The notes under the pieces are model-generated. The model ran no database searches, had not been told where the DNA came from, and saw only the letters and a program-made list of their open reading frames with translations. The position numbers were made by a program, and so were the translations under genes. Shown piece by piece: positions 1-7,548 of a DNA stretch of 64,000 bases. The stretch's first letter is position 1. The number at the start of each line of letters is the position of its first letter. The stretch is taken from positions 1-64,000 of the forward strand of contig CAKKPP010000001.1 of assembly GCA_919901745.1 (NCBI GenBank), read 5' to 3'. This DNA comes from Chloroflexota bacterium (GTDB lineage: Bacteria > Chloroflexota > Limnocylindria > Limnocylindrales > CSP1-4).

Positions 1-499
1 CCTCGTTCAGTAATCAGAGGAGGCGGGGCGTCTCACCGAATCTTGGCAGAGAGGGTTTGTCGACCCAAACGAAAGACCCTCGGGTCATCCCGAGGGCCTC
101 TGTACTTTTCGTGCTCATCTGTCTGGACTATTCGTGCTCACTCACAACAAGCGCCGCGAGTGGCGCCACGTGGACGAATCGACGCGGAAGTTGCATGTGC
201 GCAGGCCCCCGGATGTGGTTTGCCGAGCGAGTGTGGACCTTGAATGGGGCGGTGTCCACTGGACAGAAGTGCCCCGGCTGCGAGGATTGCGGTCCCCTCT
301 CTGCCAAGAGGTCCACAACCGCAGATCCTCAGCTACGGCACATACCCAGACGCCTCGCGCGCCCGTGCCACAAAGGAACTGGCGGTAGTCGACGGCCAAA
401 GTGCGTCAAGAGGGGATGCCGCCCGGTCGCCCGAGGGTGCCCTTGGGACAGAAGGGTCGAAGGCAGGCCGGACCCCTTCGGAAGGCTCCGGCCTGCCAC
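1..499. other. Left-edge region without a recognisable gene
   Basis: Several short overlapping open frames occur on both strands, but none resembles a protein family I know and none has a convincing ribosome binding site. The only structured element I see is the hairpin at 77-96. No tRNA-like fold was apparent by eye. Confidence 0.4.
77..96 (+). terminator. Hairpin, possible intrinsic terminator
   Basis: A perfect 8-bp inverted repeat (CCCTCGGG / CCCGAGGG) with a TCAT loop is followed within a few bases by a pyrimidine-rich stretch ending in TTTT. It would end a transcript entering from the left edge. The T-run is not immediate, so termination is inferred only from this shape. Confidence 0.45.
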
Positions 500-757
500 C
501 TACTGGACCGAGATGCCGGCCCGGACCTGTCCCGGGTATCCACCGAGATCGACGATCACGTGCCACTGCCCGGGTCGCGGCGGCCGAATGGCAACCGGAC
601 TCTGGGTCGCGTGGCCGCCGAAGTATTGGTGCTGCGTGCCACGCCGATACCGGTCGAAGTTCGGATCATCCATGACCTTGACGTTCGCCGCGTGGTCGAG
701 CTCGACCAACACAGCCTGCCCAGGGCCCACCTGGACCCTGGAGTGCAGGAAGTTCAT
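500..757 (-). CDS. DUF1883 domain protein
   Basis: This 85-residue protein matches my memory of the DUF1883 family along its whole length. It opens with MNFLHSRVQVGPGQAV, has an ANVKVMDDPNFDRYRRG segment in the middle, and ends with the family hallmark WHVIVDLGGYPGQVRA. The family is made of small soluble proteins of unknown function, sometimes linked to TIR or stress genes. The ATG has an AAGGGA element 7 nt upstream. It reads in the same direction as dedA and follows it by about 40 bp, so the two could share a transcript. No catalytic residues can be named. Confidence 0.75.
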   Translation of the reverse strand: MNFLHSRVQVGPGQAVLVELDHAANVKVMDDPNFDRYRRGTQHQYFGGHATQSPVAIRPPRPGQWHVIVDLGGYPGQVRAGISVQ

Positions 758-797
758 TCCCTGATCCCTTTCCTAGGCTAGAGTCGTCCGCCTCGAT

Positions 798-1466
798 CTA
801 TCGGCGCGCACTCGAGACGGCCGCCACGGCGAGACACGCTGGACACGCGGCGTCGGCCCACGCCGGCAGGCCGCTGCCGTCGGCGGGCGACCGCCTTGAC
901 GGTCGAAGACGCGTCCAGCCGATCGCGCCGCCCACGGCGAGGATGCCCAGGAACGCTGCGCCGATAAGCACCCCGCCCGCCCGCCCGATCAGCTCCAGCG
1001 CCGGCTGGCCGACCGCGTACCCGAGCAGGAAATGACCGCCGACGAACACCGCGTTGCCGACCACCAGGCCACCGGCGAAGACCGGGAAGCGAAGGGCGGC
1101 GAGCCCGCTCGCGGCGATCGCTCCGATGCGCACGCCCGGCGTCATCCGCGCCACGGCCACCCCGCGCGACCCGTGCCGGGCAAGTCTGTCTGCGAGGCGG
1201 TCCAGCCTCGCCCGTGGAACACCCAAACGGGCGAACAGGGCGAGCAGCCGCTCGCGCATCACCCCGCGAACCAGCACGAACTGGACGCTTCCACCGACGT
1301 ACCCGGCGAGCAGGATCCCGATCAGAACGGCGACCGCGAAGATGCCCTGACCCGATGCCGCGACCCCGGCGGTGATGACGAGAAGATCGCCGGGGACCGG
1401 GATCGGCACACCGATTTCCTTGATCAGGATGACCGCCAGCAGCGTGACCAAGGCGAGGCCGTCCAT
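798..1466 (-). CDS. DedA family membrane protein
   Basis: The 222-residue integral membrane protein belongs to the DedA/SNARE-associated family. These proteins act in the cytoplasmic membrane and several are implicated in undecaprenyl-phosphate or phospholipid recycling. The N-terminal re-entrant motif reads GVPIPVPGDLLVITAG, and the second conserved element is ARMTPGVRIGAIAASG, which carries the conserved Arg/Pro pattern. At least four hydrophobic segments are visible. The chosen ATG lies 4 nt after the stop of the upstream gene, which suggests co-translation. The reading frame stays open well upstream, but that stretch is the shadow of the neighbouring gene. The Ala/Pro-rich C-terminal 30 residues look variable. 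Confidence 0.85.
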   Translation of the reverse strand: MDGLALVTLLAVILIKEIGVPIPVPGDLLVITAGVAASGQGIFAVAVLIGILLAGYVGGSVQFVLVRGVMRERLLALFARLGVPRARLDRLADRLARHGSRGVAVARMTPGVRIGAIAASGLAALRFPVFAGGLVVGNAVFVGGHFLLGYAVGQPALELIGRAGGVLIGAAFLGILAVGGAIGWTRLRPSRRSPADGSGLPAWADAACPACLAVAAVSSARR

Positions 1467-1470
1467 CAAC

Positions 1471-2118
1471 TCAGGCCCGGTCGCTGTCAGGGTGCGCCAC
1501 GTCCGCGACGGGCTCCGCTGAGCCCGTCGTGAGCGCCTCGTGCAGGGATCGATACGAAGCCATGAGCAGGCGGGCGACCTCGGGCCAATACCGGCCGGGC
1601 GCGGTTGGGCCGTCCGGATCCGCGACCGCGCCCCGGTCGCGCACCTCCGCCGCGAGCCCGCGCAGCCGACCCGCCTCCGAGACGCTCGCCTCGGGCACGC
1701 CGTAGATCGCTGCGTACACGGCAGTGATGGCATCTCCCGCCGCCGCACCGGCGGCCAGGCCCACCTCGCGCCGCACGACCCACCAGCGCAGCTCGCGTCG
1801 CGCCACCTCGTCCGCGTCGACGTGCTTCGGCAAACCCAGCCTTCGGTAGCCGCGCACGATGTCGGGCTTGAACCGCTCGTACTCGCCCATCGAACGAGCG
1901 AATCCGATCGCGGCCCGCGTGAGCCAGAACGCCGCCACGACGGCCCGCGGCCAGCCGACCCGGGCCTGTTCGCGGTTGGCGAGGATGAGCAATCCAAGCA
2001 GGCGCGCCGGCTGACGCCGGTAGTACGCCTTCCACATTCGAAGCTCGAGGGCCGCGAGGCGATCGGGATCGAAGTCGCGACCCCATCGATCAACCGTGTC
2101 GGGATCGATCGGCAACAT
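1471..2118 (-). CDS. Conserved hypothetical protein upstream of dedA
   Basis: I do not recognise a family for this 215-residue protein. It is rich in Ala, Arg and Trp, and appears mostly alpha-helical. A mildly hydrophobic stretch (LLGLLILANRE) and a WPRAVVAAFWLTRAAIGF segment might lie against or in the membrane. The ATG at 2118 was chosen over longer possibilities because GAAGGA precedes it by 8 nt. The gene ends 4 nt before dedA and probably forms an operon with it. Codon use matches the neighbours, so there is no sign of recent transfer. Confidence 0.6.
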   Translation of the reverse strand: MLPIDPDTVDRWGRDFDPDRLAALELRMWKAYYRRQPARLLGLLILANREQARVGWPRAVVAAFWLTRAAIGFARSMGEYERFKPDIVRGYRRLGLPKHVDADEVARRELRWWVVRREVGLAAGAAAGDAITAVYAAIYGVPEASVSEAGRLRGLAAEVRDRGAVADPDGPTAPGRYWPEVARLLMASYRSLHEALTTGSAEPVADVAHPDSDRA

Positions 2119-2412
2119 CGATGTCCTTCGATATCTACCTGGGTGCGAGTCGCGCAGCGCATCCGCAAGCCGGGCCCGGAGGGCGGGGCTGGTCGGCTCG
2201 TCGTCGGCCACGATTGCGTGAACGATCCGGATCAAGCTACGCCTTGGCGGCGCGTGCGTCCAGTCTGTTGCCGAGCGGGGAAACAAGCACCGCGACCTAC
2301 CCGCCAGACCCCACCAGGTCGTAGCCTCCGCCAGACAATGCGCTCCGTCGTTGCCTTCATGCGGATCCGCGCGTAGGCTGCGGGGCGCACTGGTCGAAGA
2401 CAGGAGTCACGT
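2119..2412. other. Divergent intergenic region
   Basis: This 294-bp gap separates two divergently read genes and should hold both promoters. I could not identify convincing -35/-10 pairs or a riboswitch fold. The TTG start of the rightward gene is marked by AGGAG at 2402-2406. Confidence 0.4.
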
Positions 2413-5178
2413 TTGGCGTCCCTCGATTCCCCGAAGCCTGCGCGGGCGGCCGGGACGGTCACGCTCGTCTTCACCGACATCGAGGGCTCGACGAGCCTGC
2501 TCCAGGCGCTGGGCGACCGCTATCCGGACGTGCTGGCCGACCACCATCGCCTCCCCCGAGAGGCCTTCGCCCGACACGGCGCCCTCGAGCGCGGTTCGGC
2601 CGGCGACGGACTCTACTTCGTCTTTCCGGCGGCGCGGGCCGCGGTCCAGGCGGCCATCGACGGGCAGCTTGCCATTGCCGGTCATGGGTGGCCCGACGGG
2701 ATCGCCGTCAACGATCGGATGGGCGTTCACACGGGGGAGCCGTGGGGCGTGTCCGAGGAGTACGTCGGCCTGGACGTTCATCGCGCGGCGCGGGTCTGTG
2801 CAGCCGGCCACGGCGGCCAGATCCTCATCTCTCACACGACCCACGCCTTGATCGCGGATGAGCTGCCTTCGCCGCTGGGCATGATCGACCTGGGCGTCCA
2901 TCATCTCCGCTCGCTGGACTCGGCGATGCGGCTGTACCAGGTCACCGCCCCGGGCCTCGCCCGCGACTTCCCGCCGCCGCGGACTGCCGAAGCGCCACGG
3001 AGCAATCTCCAGCTGGAGGTCACCAGCTTCATCGGCCGGGAGCGCGAGATCGAACAGGCCATGCGGATCCTCGGTCAGTCGTCGCTCCTCACGCTGACCG
3101 GACCCGGAGGCGTCGGCAAGACGCGGGTCGGCCTTCGGTTGGCGCGTCAGCTGCGGGACACGTTCGAGGACGGGGCCTGGATCGTCGAATGTGGCTCCCT
3201 GACGGACCCCGACTTCGTGCTCCCGTCGGTCGCGAGCACGATCGGGTTGACGGAACCGGCCGGTCGCGCACTCCTGCCGGCCATCGTGGAGCACCTGAGG
3301 GGCAAGCGGCTCTTGCTGCTGCTGGACGATTGCGACCCCGTCCTGTCGGTGTGCGCTGAGCTCGCCGAGGCAGTTGTGCGATCGTGTCCGGCCGTTCGCA
3401 TCCTCGTGACCAGCCGCGAAGCGTTGGGGGTCGCCGGCGAGGCGATCCTGCCCATCGCCTCCCTGGCGACGCCAGAGGTCGGACCGACCGTCGCCGCGCG
3501 CGACCTCGCGGAGGTCGACGCCTGCCGGCTCTTCGTGGAGCGCGCGAGCGCCGTCCTGCCCACGTTCGTCCTCACCGATCAGAACGCCCGATCCCTTGCC
3601 CAGATCTGCCGGCGCCTGGATGGGATCCCGCTCGCGATCGAGCTTGCCGCTGCGCGCGTTCGTTCGTTGCCGGTCGAGCAGATCGCGCCCCGCCTGGACG
3701 ATCGATTTCGCTTGCTCACGGGGGGCAGTCGGGCGGCCGTCGCCCGCCACCAGACGCTCCGCGCGACGATCGACTGGAGCTATGACCTCCTGACGGAACC
3801 GGAGCGAGCGGTCCTGCGCCGACTCTCCGTCTTTGCCGGCGGCGCGAGCCTGGAGGCGGCCGAATCCGTGTGCTCTGGTGACCCGGTCGATTCGGTCGAC
3901 GCAATCGACATCCTCGGCCGCCTGGTCGAGAAGTCGTTGATCGTGACCGACCCGACATCGAGCGTAGCTCGTTTCCGGCTCCTCGAGACCGTTCGCGAGT
4001 ACGCCCGAGGCCGTCTCGTGGAAGCGGGCGAGGGCGAGACGACGTCGCGCCGACACCGCGACTGGTACTTGGCCCTGGTTGATGAGGCGTCGCCGGCATT
4101 CTTCCGCGGTCCCGAGCCGGTCGATGTGCTCCGGCGCCTCGACCAGGAGCACGACGACCTGCGCGCCGCCCTCGAGTGGTGCCTCGGCCAGCCGGGCGAA
4201 GGTCGGTCGGGCCTTCGGATCGCCGCCGGTCTGTGGCGCTACTGGGAGATCCGAGGTCATCTCACAGAGGGGCGTGGTTGGCTCGAGCGCATGCTGGCGG
4301 AAGTGGGAGCGGAGGTTTCGCGGCTGCGAGCCGATGCCCTCACAGGCGCCGGGGCGTTGGCTCTGCTGCAGGGCGACGTTCGGGCCGCGTGGTCGCACCA
4401 CGAGAGCAGCCTCGCGCTCCATCGTGAAATGGGCGATCAGCAGAGCATCGCCTACGCGGCGAGCAACCTGGCCAGCACCGCATTGCAGGTCGGCGATCAC
4501 GCGCGGGCACGGTCGCTCTACGAAGAGTCAATAGGGCTGGCTCGCCAACTCGGCGATCTGCGCGGTGTCGCCTTTGGGTCGATCAATCTGGCCGACGTAG
4601 CCACGCGCGAGGGGGATCTGGCCGCGGCCGGCGCCCTCCACGAAGAGATCCTGGCATCAATCAGGGAGCTGGGTGATCACTGGATGGAAGCGTTTGCCCT
4701 CGGGTCCTTCGGGCGCGCCATCGCCGCCGCCGGCGATCGAGAGGCGGCCCGGTCGCTCCACACGGATGCCCTCGCGATCCTCGCGGAACTGGGCGACCGG
4801 CGCGGCGTCGCGCGGGGCCTGTCGCATCTGGCGGACCTGGCGCTGTCTGACGGCGACGCCGAGCGAGCTCGCGGGTTGTTCCGCCAGAGCCTCGCGATCC
4901 GTCAGGAACTCGGCGACATGCCTGGTTTGGCTGGCGCGATGGAGAGCCTGGCCGGTGCGCTTGCCGTCGACGATGCCGAGTCTGCCGCCCGGCTCGATGG
5001 CGCCGCGGAGGCGCTCCGTGGCGCCATTCGCGCGATGGTTCCTCCGCAGGCCGCCGCCCGCCATGACCAGCAACTGGCGGAACTCGAGGCCCGACTCGGG
5101 AGCGATCGATTTGAAGCTGCCCGCAGGGAGGGTCGCCTCATGACGCCCAACGAGGCGCTCGCTACGCTCCCTCTGTGA
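2413..5178 (+). CDS. Class III cyclase domain / NB-ARC ATPase / TPR regulator
   Basis: This 921-residue protein has three modules. Residues 15-180 form a class III nucleotide cyclase domain with metal-binding aspartates in TLVFTDIEGSTSLL (D22) and SAGDGLYFVF (D65). Residues 205-520 form a signal-transduction NTPase of the NB-ARC/AfsR type with Walker A GPGGVGKTR and a LLLLDDCD Walker B. The rest consists of TPR-like helical repeats. It starts with TTG, supported by AGGAG 6 nt upstream. Such proteins are common in Chloroflexi and Actinobacteria and are presumed cytoplasmic sensors that switch by ATP hydrolysis. No C-terminal DNA-binding domain is present, so the output may be cyclic nucleotide or protein contact. 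The end overlaps the convergent DUF4242 gene by 17 bp. Confidence 0.88.
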   Translation: MASLDSPKPARAAGTVTLVFTDIEGSTSLLQALGDRYPDVLADHHRLPREAFARHGALERGSAGDGLYFVFPAARAAVQAAIDGQLAIAGHGWPDGIAVNDRMGVHTGEPWGVSEEYVGLDVHRAARVCAAGHGGQILISHTTHALIADELPSPLGMIDLGVHHLRSLDSAMRLYQVTAPGLARDFPPPRTAEAPRSNLQLEVTSFIGREREIEQAMRILGQSSLLTLTGPGGVGKTRVGLRLARQLRDTFEDGAWIVECGSLTDPDFVLPSVASTIGLTEPAGRALLPAIVEHLRGKRLLLLLDDCDPVLSVCAELAEAVVRSCPAVRILVTSREALGVAGEAILPIASLATPEVGPTVAARDLAEVDACRLFVERASAVLPTFVLTDQNARSLAQICRRLDGIPLAIELAAARVRSLPVEQIAPRLDDRFRLLTGGSRAAVARHQTLRATIDWSYDLLTEPERAVLRRLSVFAGGASLEAAESVCSGDPVDSVDAIDILGRLVEKSLIVTDPTSSVARFRLLETVREYARGRLVEAGEGETTSRRHRDWYLALVDEASPAFFRGPEPVDVLRRLDQEHDDLRAALEWCLGQPGEGRSGLRIAAGLWRYWEIRGHLTEGRGWLERMLAEVGAEVSRLRADALTGAGALALLQGDVRAAWSHHESSLALHREMGDQQSIAYAASNLASTALQVGDHARARSLYEESIGLARQLGDLRGVAFGSINLADVATREGDLAAAGALHEEILASIRELGDHWMEAFALGSFGRAIAAAGDREAARSLHTDALAILAELGDRRGVARGLSHLADLALSDGDAERARGLFRQSLAIRQELGDMPGLAGAMESLAGALAVDDAESAARLDGAAEALRGAIRAMVPPQAAARHDQQLAELEARLGSDRFEAARREGRLMTPNEALATLPL

Positions 5179-5413
5179 CCTCGACGATCTGATCGGCGAG
5201 GAGGCCGTGAGCCTCGCGATGAACGGCGATCGCCGCTTCGGCACTCGGGGCCTCGGCCAGGCAGAACACCTTGCCCGTCGCCTCGTCGAACCAGTAGCGC
5301 ATGTAGGTCACGCCGCGTTTGCCCCCGACGGCAACGTCGGCGGCGTGGGCTTTGGCCAGGGCCTCCGCGGTCAGGCCCGGAATGTGTTCGTGGGTGTCGA
5401 GATAGAGCGGCAT
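5162..5413 (-). CDS. DUF4242 / SCO4226-like nickel-binding family protein
   Basis: This 83-residue protein starts MPLYLDTHEHIPGLTAEAL and contains YMRYWFDEATGKVFCLAEAP. That is the pattern of DUF4242, a small ferredoxin-like-fold family whose Streptomyces member SCO4226 binds nickel. It keeps the Asp, His and Cys residues typical of the family, but metal binding is not proven here. It is encoded convergently with the preceding regulator, with 3' ends overlapping by 17 bp. A nickel link is notable because a nickel SOD operon lies at about 61 kb, although distance makes that circumstantial. Confidence 0.75.
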   Translation of the reverse strand: MPLYLDTHEHIPGLTAEALAKAHAADVAVGGKRGVTYMRYWFDEATGKVFCLAEAPSAEAAIAVHREAHGLLADQIVEVTEGA

Positions 5414-5543
5414 TCAATCTTCTCAGGTTGAGCCGGTGCTGAGGGCGATGGAGACAAGCATGACAACTGCATCCAGATTGTCAATCGGATCGGTCGGCGA
5501 GTCGTGACGCCGCGAACGGTCGGGCGGCCGGGTCGGAGGGCGG

Positions 5544-5678
5544 TCAGTGCGCGTCCGTGCCGGTCGCCACGGCGTGACCGTTGCGGGCATCCCCGCCACC
5601 CCGCCGGCCCACCAGGAAGTAGGTCGTCATCGGGCCCTTGCCGCGGACGTCGACGACCCCGCGCTTCTCGAATTCGAA
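5544..5678 (-). other. Out-of-frame C-terminal tail of the PAS/cyclase gene
   Basis: In the frame shifted by one base from the upstream cyclase frame, this segment encodes 44 residues that continue a class III cyclase C-terminus without a gap. It begins FEFEKRGVVDVRGKGPMTTY, includes FLVGRR, and ends at a TGA. One base missing between 5678 and 5679 explains the break. Without correction the protein ends in an Arg/Ser-rich missense tail at 5627. Confidence 0.8.
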
Positions 5679-7384
5679 CGACCGCGGAGTCGCTGGTACG
5701 TGGTCTCGGTCACCTGGATCCGCCCCGGTATCCCGTGGGACTCCATCCGCGACGCCGTGTTCACCGTGTCGCCCCAGACGTCGTAGATGAACTTCTTGAT
5801 GCCGACGACGCCGGCGACCGCCGGGCCAGCGTGCAGCCCGACGCGGATCTGGAGATCCATCCCCGTCTCCGTCGCGTAGCGCGCGACCGAGTCGATCATC
5901 TCGAGGCCCATGTCGGCGACGCGCTCCGCCTCGTCTGCCTCGTGGCTCATCAGTCCGCCCACGACCATGTACGCGTCACCGATCGTCTTGATCTTCTCCA
6001 GGCCGTACTTCTCGGACAGCTCATCGCACATCGAGAACACCCGGTTGAGCATATCGATCAACTCGTTCGGCGCCATCGCCATCGACATCTGGGTGAAGCC
6101 CACGACATCGGCGAAGAGCACCGTCATCTCGTCGAACTGGTCGGCTATGGTCATCTCTCCGCCGCGGAGTCGGTTCGCGATCGATTCGGGAAGGATGTTC
6201 AGGAGGAGACGCTCGTTCTCGCGGTGCGCCAGCTCGAGGGCGCGCACGGCGGTGATCTCGGTGCCGTACATGTTCACGGCCTCGAATTCGAAGACGGGCA
6301 TCGTCAGGAGCGCCCACGTCCGGCCGTCGCGCTCGACTTCGATGACCTCGCTGGATTCGGCCTCCGCGATCCGCTGGATGCGATCGCACATGGCGGGTTC
6401 CAGTTCCTCACCGATCTCCGCGCCGAGCGCCTCCTTCACGAGCGCCGCCGCCGGATTCGCGTAGAGGAGCTTGCCGGCGCGTGAGACTCGGAGCACCGGG
6501 TTCGGGTTGGCGTCGGGGAACTTGTCGAGCGCACGCATCGCGGTGATGTCGGTCGCGTAGAGGTTCGTGAACCCGAGCTCGCGAATCTCCACGGGGTAGA
6601 GCGAGTAGATCCGGCCCATGCCCTGGACCTCGACCGTCTCGCGGGTCACGGCACACGATCGCCGGATCCGCTGAAGGACGTCGTCCGGAAACTGGTCGCC
6701 CTCGACGATTCCGAGGCTCTTCACGATCGGTTCGCTGGCTGCGTTTGCATAGCGCAGACGACCGTCGGGCGACATTCGCATCACCGGGTTCGGATTGAAC
6801 GCCGGGAACTTGTCGATCGCCTTCTGCGCGGTGATCTCCGTGCCATAGAGGTTGAGGAAGTCAAAGCCGTCGACATCGACGGGCAGGATCGCGAAGGTCC
6901 GGTGGTCGCATTCGAGTTCGATCGGCCGCGGGGGCTCCTCGGCGGCGGCTGCCTTGAGGCTCGCGACGAATTCGTCCGGGAGCGGTTCGCCGACCTCGGC
7001 CTCCAGGGTCTCGAGAATCGGGTCACTGGCGTCGTTGGCGAACAGGAGCCTCCCGCCCCGCGACACGCGAAGCACAGGGTTTGGGTTCTGATTGGGGAAC
7101 TTGCCGATGACCTCCGTCTCGCGTTCGAGGAGGAGGTACTCCTGCATCGCGTGCGCGCCACGCCCGCGGACGGCGGCGACGCTTGAGATCGTCACGACAA
7201 CGAACGGCACCAGCAGCGTCAGGAAGAACTGCTGGAGGAACGTCGGATCGCTCATCCCCGAGACGAAGCCCGGTCCGTGGTTGATGACCGTCAGCACGAG
7301 CCCGACCAGGATGCACGTGACCAGGGAGCGGCGCAGGATCGTCGGATCGGCGGCAAGGCGAAGCCACTCCCGGACAGCCGACAT
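5627..7384 (-). CDS. NrtS-like membrane module / 3x PAS / adenylate cyclase, frameshifted near the end
   Basis: As read, this is a 585-residue protein. Residues 18-75 form two membrane segments (LVTCILVGLVLTVINHGPGF and a FFLTLLVPFVVV helix) that resemble the small nitrate/nitrite transporter family NrtS. Three tandem PAS-like repeats of about 95 residues follow at 96-189, 192-283 and 288-380. Each begins around NPNPV and ends near LYGTEITA. A linker containing NILPESIANRLRGGE joins a class III cyclase domain with metal aspartates D426 and D470, a Lys in EKIKTIGD and NTASR. The Lys suggests ATP as substrate. The start is supported by AAGGAGCG upstream. The last residues are missense because of a one-base deletion; the correct tail is at 5544-5678. 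Coupling of anion sensing or transport to cAMP is inference. Confidence 0.85.
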   Translation of the reverse strand: MSAVREWLRLAADPTILRRSLVTCILVGLVLTVINHGPGFVSGMSDPTFLQQFFLTLLVPFVVVTISSVAAVRGRGAHAMQEYLLLERETEVIGKFPNQNPNPVLRVSRGGRLLFANDASDPILETLEAEVGEPLPDEFVASLKAAAAEEPPRPIELECDHRTFAILPVDVDGFDFLNLYGTEITAQKAIDKFPAFNPNPVMRMSPDGRLRYANAASEPIVKSLGIVEGDQFPDDVLQRIRRSCAVTRETVEVQGMGRIYSLYPVEIRELGFTNLYATDITAMRALDKFPDANPNPVLRVSRAGKLLYANPAAALVKEALGAEIGEELEPAMCDRIQRIAEAESSEVIEVERDGRTWALLTMPVFEFEAVNMYGTEITAVRALELAHRENERLLLNILPESIANRLRGGEMTIADQFDEMTVLFADVVGFTQMSMAMAPNELIDMLNRVFSMCDELSEKYGLEKIKTIGDAYMVVGGLMSHEADEAERVADMGLEMIDSVARYATETGMDLQIRVGLHAGPAVAGVVGIKKFIYDVWGDTVNTASRMESHGIPGRIQVTETTYQRLRGRSNSRSAGSSTSAARAR

Positions 7385-7465
7385 CGATCCCTCGCTCCTT
7401 GTGCCCCGCGGGTGGGACTTGCTCCGTATCAAGCATAGGCAGCGAGCGCAACCCTGCGCGGCGGG

Positions 7466-7511
7466 CGCAACCCGCGGGCATCGCAACCCGCGGGCACGCA
7501 ACCCGCGGGCA
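7466..7511. repeat. 15-bp tandem repeat, three copies
   Basis: Three perfect copies of CGCAACCCGCGGGCA occupy 7466-7480, 7482-7496 and 7497-7511. They are preceded by a degenerate copy and followed by a GCCGGCCGGCCAGCCAGCC run. The array lies between the GH15 stop and the cyclase start. Confidence 0.9.
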
Positions 7512-7548
7512 GCGCTGGCAGCCGGCCGGCCAGCCAGCCGACCCGGTG

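Noticed and set aside
2407-4500. Long minus-strand frame opposite the cyclase/NB-ARC gene
   Set aside because: It has no family features and an Arg/Gln-rich composition typical of antisense frames in GC-rich genes. The plus-strand protein has clear domains.
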